Assembly: GCA_910588245.1 (NCBI GenBank)
Contig: CAJUQP010000023.1
Location: 1-19,682, forward strand
Direction: 5' to 3'
Source: an uncultured Muribaculaceae bacterium
Lineage (GTDB): Bacteria; Bacteroidota; Bacteroidia; Bacteroidales; Muribaculaceae
DNA length: 19,682 bases
The translations under genes were made by a program, and so were the position numbers. Below are positions 15,764 through 19,682 of this stretch, piece by piece. Numbering within the stretch: position 1 is the stretch's first letter; every line of letters begins with the position of its first letter. The notes beneath the pieces are model-generated. The model searched no databases, was not told where the DNA came from, and saw nothing but the letters and a program-made list of their open reading frames with translations.

Positions 15764-16351
15764 TTAGAATATGTAGACGATGTTGAGGGCAAGTTTGGTG
15801 GGACCCACGTAGTTGTGGGCCTTGTTGTCGGCGATCTTCGAGCCGCACTCCGAGCAGGGATAGGAGTCGTAGCGCGTGTAGACCCAGCCGAGGCCGATCT
15901 CCGCCTCTATGTTCCAGTGGGGATGCACGGGCCACGCGTAGCCGTAGGCCACGCCCGCTCCGGCGCCCCATCCCTGGTAGCGCATCTCCTTGAGCCGGGA
16001 GAAATCAGAGCCGAGGAAATCGAAGCCGTGTTTCCAGTTGCCGAAGTTGAACTGTCCGCCGAGGGCGTGGAAACCGAGGAAATGGCCGGCGAAGCGGCGG
16101 CAGAACCAGTAGCGCGCCTCGGGCTGCACGAGCCAGTGCTTCCAGCGGCGGTCCTTGACAGGCCATGCGTTGAGCTGGCCGCTCACGTCAAGTGTCCATT
16201 TAGGTGCGAGGCCGACCTCAAGACCGAGATTAGGCGAAAGTGCGGCATCGGAGAGAAGGTTGCTCTTCAATGCAAAGTCCTGTGCTCTTAAAGAGGGAGC
16301 AAATCCGAGAAAAGCCAGGAACGCTATCCATAGAATACGGTTGCGTCTCAT
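15764..16351 (-). CDS. DUF3575 outer-membrane beta-barrel-like protein, first pilus gene
   Basis: A 195-residue protein with a signal peptide (cleavage near LRA|Q, residue 23). Alternating beta-strand sequence follows (ALKSNLLSDAALSPNLGLEV, WTLDVSGQLN), and the protein ends in Phe (NIVYIF) like many outer-membrane barrels. These are features of the DUF3575 family, regularly found first in Bacteroidetes fimbrial operons next to DUF3868. A CSEC pair lies near residue 170. It is the promoter-proximal gene. The start at 16351 is preceded immediately by the TAA of a 15-codon upstream frame and, 68 bp further up, by the left arm of the invertible element. Transcription should depend on the orientation of that element. 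Its function in secretion or assembly is inferred only. Confidence 0.88.
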   Translation of the reverse strand: MRRNRILWIAFLAFLGFAPSLRAQDFALKSNLLSDAALSPNLGLEVGLAPKWTLDVSGQLNAWPVKDRRWKHWLVQPEARYWFCRRFAGHFLGFHALGGQFNFGNWKHGFDFLGSDFSRLKEMRYQGWGAGAGVAYGYAWPVHPHWNIEAEIGLGWVYTRYDSYPCSECGSKIADNKAHNYVGPTKLALNIVYIF

Positions 16352-16399
16352 TTATACAGAAGTTAGTTTTTCGTATGCAAAAGGCTGCGAATCAGCCAT
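16352..16399 (-). CDS. Possible 15-codon leader peptide
   Basis: An ATG at 16399 opens a short frame, MADSQPFAYEKLTSV, whose TAA directly precedes the ATG of the DUF3575 gene (TAA-ATG, same frame). It would lie entirely within the leader made when the invertible promoter is ON. A ribosome ending here could restart at the main gene, which suggests translational coupling. It may equally be chance: 15 codons is short and no known motif is visible. Confidence 0.25.
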   Translation of the reverse strand: MADSQPFAYEKLTSV

Positions 16400-16419
16400 G
16401 TATAAGTAGTGTAAACCAG

Positions 16420-16440
16420 TCCCTCTCTTAGTAAGAGAGG
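16420..16440 (+). repeat. Left inverted repeat of the switch
   Basis: This 21-bp arm is the exact reverse complement of 16620-16640. It is itself nearly palindromic: nine bases (16422-16430) pair with 16432-16440 around a central G, as expected for a recombinase core site with two half-sites. Confidence 0.92.
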
Positions 16441-16577
16441 AACTCTCACCTTTTTCAGGACGACCTTTAAAATATATAATTTGCTAATTTGTAATAACAT
16501 ATCTCAATTGGCTTATCAAAACGATTTAATGTGAAATGTTAAAAATATATGTTCCAAATAAAATTTATTGATATTTG

Positions 16578-16610
16578 TTTGGTATAATTCTCAAAAAAAC
16601 ATTAACTTTG
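16578..16610 (+). promoter_or_regulatory. Bacteroidetes-type promoter inside the invertible segment
   Basis: TTTG at 16578-16581 (-33) and TAACTTTG at 16603-16610 (-7, full match to TAnnTTTG) are separated by 21 bp, within the usual range. The transcription start would fall close to the right inverted repeat (about 16614-16618). In the present orientation it drives no visible gene. Confidence 0.78.
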
Positions 16611-16614
16611 CAAT

Positions 16615-16648
16615 AATTCCCTCTCTTACTAAGAGAGGGAATTTTTTC
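16615..16648 (+). terminator. Hairpin with T-run just after the OFF-oriented promoter
   Basis: The right arm plus its flanks form a 14-bp perfect stem (16615-16628 with 16630-16643) on a one-base centre (so the innermost pairs must open), followed by a T-run (16642-16647, partly inside the stem). It would stop or destabilise any rightward transcript. Its outer base pairs join bases inside the segment to fixed bases outside it. Confidence 0.6.
16620..16640 (-). repeat. Right inverted repeat of the switch
   Basis: Exact 21-bp reverse complement of the left arm (16420-16440), with the same near-palindromic inner structure and a central C at 16629. Confidence 0.92.
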
Positions 16649-16768
16649 GGATATCACATTCAGGGGAATTCTTACAATACCGCGTCAAAATAAAAATCCA
16701 TTGCGCCCCCTCCGCGCCTCCGCGTGTGGGTTCCCAATAATGCTCACGCAGCCGCAAAGAGCGGATAT

Positions 16769-16808
16769 CAAGGCTTGCAGCCTTGACACGGCGGTGCCAT
16801 CCGGAGGT
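16769..16808. repeat. Dispersed hairpin repeat, copy 2
   Basis: A 7-bp stem with a TGC loop (16769-16775, 16779-16785) and the same conserved tail as copy 1 at 5069. Two differences in 38 aligned bases; the stem difference is compensated by the paired base. Confidence 0.8.
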
Positions 16809-16874
16809 AAAGATACTTAGGAAGTAAAGATACTTAGAAGGTAAAGATACTTAGGAGGTAAAGATACTTATAAG
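16807..16874. repeat. 17-bp tandem repeat, four copies
   Basis: Units start at 16807, 16824, 16841 and 16858. All begin gtaaagatactta and differ only in the last four bases. The first unit grows directly out of the end of the dispersed hairpin repeat. It is downstream of the PepSY-like gene. Confidence 0.9.
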
Positions 16875-16913
16875 AAGCGGGGTTCGGTCAATTTAATAGC
16901 AGGTTATGGGCTG

Positions 16914-17378
16914 TCAATTGTCGGCGCGAACGAAATTATAGTCGCCGTCGAAATAAAGATCTATGCCACTGGAGAGATCCACTTCCCAATAGCCTCCCAA
17001 TTCTTTAGAGATCTCCGTGATGCGCAGACCCTCATAGTTGGCAGTCACATACGCCTTGATAGGCTCGGGGATAAGTTCATCAAGCACCTGGCCTCCGGCC
17101 GGCGCCTCCACGCTTACCCAGTTGCCTGTAACATCGAAATCGACCTCGCCACCGTCTTTGAACGTCACTTCATAGAAAGCACCGGTATTAGCGTTGTCGA
17201 CGTCTTTCTCGACTTTCACTATCGTGCTGTTGGTGAAATATGTGTCGAGGAAAGTCTGCGCGTCTTTAGGAAGATCATTTACAGAGATGATCACGTCTTC
17301 CGGATCATCGTCGCTTGAGCAGCTCCAGGCCATGCAGGCCACAATTCCTATAAGCAGGAGAGATAATAGCTTTTTCAT
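16914..17378 (-). CDS. PepSY-like domain lipoprotein
   Basis: A 154-residue secreted protein with a signal peptide and a lipobox-like AWSC (Cys20) followed by an acidic tether (SSDDDPED). The rest fits a PepSY-like (DUF2874/BLIP-like) fold. It shows two related halves, each with an amphipathic helix (LPKDAQTFLDTYF and IPEPIKAYVTANY) followed by beta strands with D/G turns (FYEVTFKDGGEVDFD and YWEVDLSSGIDLYFD). Length is typical of the family. These proteins are common in Bacteroidetes envelopes; a role in inhibiting or binding proteases has been suggested, but no function can be assigned here. A nine-unit heptamer repeat begins 15 bp upstream of the start codon and may sit in the promoter or leader. 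It appears monocistronic. Confidence 0.85.
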   Translation of the reverse strand: MKKLLSLLLIGIVACMAWSCSSDDDPEDVIISVNDLPKDAQTFLDTYFTNSTIVKVEKDVDNANTGAFYEVTFKDGGEVDFDVTGNWVSVEAPAGGQVLDELIPEPIKAYVTANYEGLRITEISKELGGYWEVDLSSGIDLYFDGDYNFVRADN

Positions 17379-17393
17379 TTTTTATTGGTTTTT

Positions 17394-17456
<63 letters not shown>

Positions 17457-17539
17457 GAGAATATTTCAAATTCTTATAAGACTCAAAATATTTAAAGAGC
17501 TGATGAGAATTTACATCAATCTCGGTTGGTAACTGAAAA

Positions 17540-17671
17540 CTAATGCTTATCGGCAAGGCGCTCGAGGAGATCGGGCGTCAAGACGGTATGCTTTACATCG
17601 AAACGGTAGGAGTTCAGCTGCAATGGCGTGAGCTTTACCGCAGATTTCAGATTGGGAGGAAGGATATTCAA
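17540..17671 (-). pseudogene. Possible C-terminal remnant of a protein gene
   Basis: On the minus strand an open frame of 43 codons ends in TAG at 17540-17542. It has coding-like composition, with segments such as LKSAVKLTPLQLNSYRF and HTVLTPDLLERLADKH. No ATG precedes it; going upstream, the frame runs straight into heptamer and 82-bp repeats. A GTG at 17705-17707 could open a 56-codon frame, but its first residues would be encoded by the repeat. It looks like the tail of a gene whose front was lost to repeat growth, or a very small real gene. I recognise no family. Confidence 0.35.
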
Positions 17672-17703
17672 TTTTGAATTTTGAATGTTGAATTTTGAAT
17701 TTT
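17669..17703. repeat. Heptamer array, near-copy of 4828-4862
   Basis: Units caatttt, gaatttt, gaatgtt, gaatttt, gaatttt. The array at 4828 has the same unit order with two changed units, so one probably derives from the other or both from a common source. Confidence 0.8.
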
Positions 17704-17704
17704 T

Positions 17705-17890
17705 CACTTGTAGTAAACTCCTATTTTAGATGTTGAATTTTCACTTGTTGCAATATTCTATTTTGAATTTTGAATTTTGAATTTTTCACTTGTAGTAAAC
17801 TCCTATTTTAGATGTTGAATTTTCACTTGTTGCAATATTCTATTTTGAATTTTGAATTTTGAGTTTTTCACTTGTAATAATATTCCGTTG
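17705..17890. repeat. 82-bp tandem repeat, about 2.3 copies
   Basis: Copies begin at 17705, 17787 and 17869. The first two are identical at 81 of 82 positions; the third breaks down after about 20 bp. Each unit contains a gaatttt heptamer run. No open frame spans it. It lies between the VKOR stop codon and the gene remnant. Confidence 0.92.
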
Positions 17891-17941
17891 AATTATGAAA
17901 TTTTGGAGAAGGATTCAACTTAGGAGAGGAGAGACTAATTA

Positions 17942-17969
17942 TGCATTATGAATCATGCATTATGCATTA
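17942..17969. repeat. Heptamer array overlapping the VKOR stop codon
   Basis: Units tgcatta, tgaatca, tgcatta, tgcatta. The last unit includes the VKOR stop codon (17967-17969). Confidence 0.75.
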
Positions 17970-18983
17970 ATTTTCAACATCTTGGGTAATGAGGGGCATG
18001 ACGGCGTTTATAGCGAGCATGACGCCGAGATAGGCCACACCGAGCACTATGAATGTGATTGTGGGAGGCCATGCGGCTTTCACCCATCCCCCGGCAAGAT
18101 AGCCGAAAAACAGCAGCCACAGCGATGCCTGCACACACAAGCACAGGGTGCACCAATGGCGCGCACGGAATTTCTGATACCATACGCTCCAGAACGAGAA
18201 GGGGAGACAGCAGATATTACACAGGGCCAAGGCCGGTATGGCAGAGGGGAAGAAAAGCAACGTAAGCAGACTTACTGAGAAATATGCCAGTCCCACTTCG
18301 CTCCAGCCGAAGAGCCCGAAAAATTTCGAGGCATCTGTGGCGAGCACTTTGTCGCAGCCCCCTTCCTGAATCGCACCGCACACCTTATCGGCGGCCGCAC
18401 TCTTGATGTTGGCCGATTTCTGCACAAGCAGTGAGGATATGTATAGCCCGAAGATATCTACCGCAGCCACCCACCATAAGGATATATCGCGGTAAAGGCC
18501 GTTGACGGCGAAGAACCATCCGAAAAGGAAAAGCATGCAGACAAGAAGCACCCATTTCTTGGAGCGTGAGAAAAATTCAAGCCGGGCATGCAGATGGTAG
18601 TCGGGTTCAGCCGCATCGGGAGACGGATAGGAAAGGAGCACGCTCCCGTTCCATACCTTCTCAAACTCTCCGAGCGGCATCGACTCGGCCACCCCCTGGG
18701 TGAGATAAGTCACATTGTCGGGCCCCACCGACGTGACAATCACCAATCCGCCATCAGTACGGGCCAGAAAGGGTGGCATCAGCGCCGCAAGCTCCTTTTT
18801 ATCCTTAAGGCTGTAGCCTTCCGACCGCACTCCATATTTCTCCAGCACTTTTGTGAGCCCGAAAAGGGTATGGAAAGGCATTCCGGCAAATTCCTTGCCG
18901 GAATAGTCCACGGTGTGAGGCACCCGAAGCGCCTGGAGATAGTCACTCAGGATAGTATGCGAGTCATATCCTTTCACAGCCAT
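17967..18983 (-). CDS. VKOR-family membrane thiol oxidoreductase with C39-peptidase-like N-terminus
   Basis: A 338-residue membrane protein. Residues 1-140 resemble a C39 (bacteriocin-processing) peptidase domain, but the catalytic Cys is missing: the expected Cys-Gly region reads PHTVDYSGKEFAGMPFHTL. Residues from about 142 form a vitamin K epoxide reductase domain with five or six membrane segments. The redox cysteines are Cys202 and Cys210 in the loop before a conserved-looking Ser219, and the active site C278-T-L-C281. Bacterial VKOR oxidises DsbA- or thioredoxin-like partners and passes electrons to quinone, driving disulfide formation. The gene follows a thioredoxin-like gene after 43 bp. 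The C39-like domain may bind a substrate peptide rather than cut it; that is inference. The stop codon lies within a heptamer repeat. Confidence 0.87.
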   Translation of the reverse strand: MAVKGYDSHTILSDYLQALRVPHTVDYSGKEFAGMPFHTLFGLTKVLEKYGVRSEGYSLKDKKELAALMPPFLARTDGGLVIVTSVGPDNVTYLTQGVAESMPLGEFEKVWNGSVLLSYPSPDAAEPDYHLHARLEFFSRSKKWVLLVCMLFLFGWFFAVNGLYRDISLWWVAAVDIFGLYISSLLVQKSANIKSAAADKVCGAIQEGGCDKVLATDASKFFGLFGWSEVGLAYFSVSLLTLLFFPSAIPALALCNICCLPFSFWSVWYQKFRARHWCTLCLCVQASLWLLFFGYLAGGWVKAAWPPTITFIVLGVAYLGVMLAINAVMPLITQDVEN

Positions 18984-19026
18984 AATTCAGCAGAATATAT
19001 AATAAGGAGCGACACTGGAAGCCCGT

Positions 19027-19320
19027 TTACATATAAGACTGGATCTTCGAAAGAAGTTCCTGTCCGTCGATCTCGCCGCTCTGGCGCCACATCTCGCGAC
19101 CTTTCTTATAAATGATGAACGTGGGCACTGACTCCACTTCCTGAGCCTGCGCAACTTCATCGTTCTGATCTATGTCGAGCTGATATATGTCGGCCGATCC
19201 TGAAAGGAGTTCACGGATCTGCTCTACAACCGGCATCATCCTCTTGCAATGAGGGCACCATGTGGCAAAAAACTCTACAAGCACCACAGGAGTGGTATTG
19301 ATAATCTGATCGTATTCCAT
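19027..19320 (-). CDS. Thioredoxin-fold protein with CPHC active site
   Basis: A single-domain 97-residue thioredoxin. The active site is ATWCPHCKRMMP (Cys22, Cys25), the cis-proline is Pro66 in VPTF, and the usual VEFFATW strand precedes the site. It has CPHC, as in the oxidase DsbA, rather than the CGPC of reducing thioredoxins, which suggests a more oxidising or specialised role. No signal peptide is visible, so it is probably cytoplasmic, which sits oddly with a VKOR partner whose active site usually faces the periplasm. It is upstream of, and probably co-transcribed with, the VKOR-type gene. Length is slightly shorter than classical thioredoxin (about 105). Confidence 0.92.
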   Translation of the reverse strand: MEYDQIINTTPVVLVEFFATWCPHCKRMMPVVEQIRELLSGSADIYQLDIDQNDEVAQAQEVESVPTFIIYKKGREMWRQSGEIDGQELLSKIQSYM

Positions 19321-19500
19321 AATATGAAATTGAGTGTTTTTACATTAATAGTGTTTTTACATTAATAAGGATCCCTCGGAAAGGGAACCGACTTTATAAC
19401 GTCTCAGCCCATCTTCAGGTTCGCGAAGGCATAAATACGTCGCAATCCAAAAACATTTGAAAATCTCATCCGTTTTTTTAGTGAAGGTTTATGATTGAAT
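19321..19500. other. Leader/promoter region of the thioredoxin-VKOR pair
   Basis: No gene is visible. An exact 17-bp tandem duplication (19334-19350 and 19351-19367) lies just upstream of the thioredoxin start. I found no clear TAnnTTTG promoter on the minus strand here. Confidence 0.5.
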
Positions 19501-19682
19501 GCATAATTCATAATGCATAATGCATAATCTTAGACGGCCAGGCTGTGTCAATGCATAATGCATAGTGCATAAAGTATAATCTTAGACGGCCAGGCTGAGT
19601 CAATGCATAATGCATGATGCATAATGCATAATCTTAGACGGCCAGGCTGAGTCAATGCATAATGCATGATGCATAATGCATA
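19501..19682. repeat. 52-bp tandem repeat running off the window, preceded by gcataat heptamers
   Basis: Four heptamers (gcataat, tcataat, gcataat, gcataat) occupy 19501-19528. A 52-bp unit follows, starting at 19529, 19581 and 19633. Each unit is a 24-bp part beginning cttagacggccaggctg plus 28 bp made of four gcataat-like heptamers. The last copy is cut by the window edge. The unit is conserved throughout, so this is not a repeat-spacer array. Confidence 0.92.

Larger units (their letters stand above)
16420..16640. promoter_or_regulatory. Invertible promoter element (phase switch), OFF orientation
   Basis: Perfect 21-bp inverted repeats (16420-16440 and 16620-16640) flank a 179-bp AT-rich segment. 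Inside is a single good Bacteroidetes promoter, close to the right arm and reading to the right, away from the pilus operon that starts 69 bp left of the element. Inversion would place the same promoter next to the left arm, reading into DUF3575. I found no matching TAnnTTTG promoter on the minus strand of the segment. Invertible promoters of this layout control capsule and fimbrial operons in Bacteroidales. No recombinase gene is present in the window, so the enzyme would act in trans. Confidence 0.82.
16641..16913. other. Spacer between the switch and the PepSY-like gene
   Basis: No gene is visible. It holds the second copy of the dispersed hairpin repeat (16769-16808) and a four-copy 17-bp tandem repeat (16807-16874). 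I see no clear terminator for the PepSY-like gene here. Confidence 0.6.

Noticed and set aside
16441..16619. A second promoter inside the invertible segment reading left (toward the pilus genes)
   Set aside because: I searched the minus strand for TAnnTTTG; the TTTG occurrences there lack the TA at the right place. The segment appears to carry only one, rightward promoter.
19529..19682. Regularly spaced repeats resembling a CRISPR array
   Set aside because: The whole 52-bp unit is conserved, including what would be spacers, and no cas genes are present. It is a plain tandem repeat.

Overview
This window looks like a Bacteroidales chromosome, most plausibly Muribaculaceae or a close relative. 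The reasons are a full set of Mfa/Fim-type (type V) pilus genes with DUF3575, DUF3868 and DUF4906 partners, many lipoprotein signal peptides, AT-rich leaders without Shine-Dalgarno sequences, a Bacteroidetes-style TTTG/TAnnTTTG promoter, and a mixed base composition around 50% GC. The family-level placement is inference. Every gene I can support lies on the minus strand.

Layout from left to right. (1) 1-3290: a hexuronate module, uxaC followed 15 bp later by an ExuT-like MFS transporter, with a terminator at the window's left edge. (2) 3291-4238: a secreted HAD-type phosphatase with its own terminator. (3) 4239-6583: a 2.3-kb gene-poor spacer with period-7 repeats, dispersed hairpins, a GC-rich block and a strong minus-strand terminator (6169-6202). 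(4) 6584-16351: a six-gene pilus operon read right to left: DUF3575 outer-membrane protein, DUF3868/OmpA-like protein, Mfa1-type major pilin, FimB/Mfa2-type anchor, a fimbrillin-like accessory lipoprotein, and a large DUF4906 lipoprotein that is probably a tip or accessory subunit. (5) 16420-16640: a 221-bp element bounded by 21-bp perfect inverted repeats. It carries a promoter that currently points away from the pilus operon, so it reads as an invertible ON/OFF switch captured in the OFF position. (6) 16914-17378: a PepSY-like lipoprotein. (7) 17379-17966: a repeat-rich spacer with a possible gene remnant. (8) 17967-19320: a thioredoxin-like protein (CPHC) and a VKOR-type membrane oxidoreductase with an N-terminal C39-peptidase-like domain that lacks its catalytic cysteine. 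(9) 19321-19682: spacer ending in a 52-bp tandem repeat that runs off the window.

The main points of interest are the phase switch of the pilus operon, with a hairpin terminator-like structure that is complete only in the OFF arrangement, and a striking set of intergenic arrays. These arrays have unrelated sequences but nearly all share a 7-bp period. No recombinase for the switch is encoded in the window. No tRNA, rRNA, CRISPR array or complete insertion sequence was seen.
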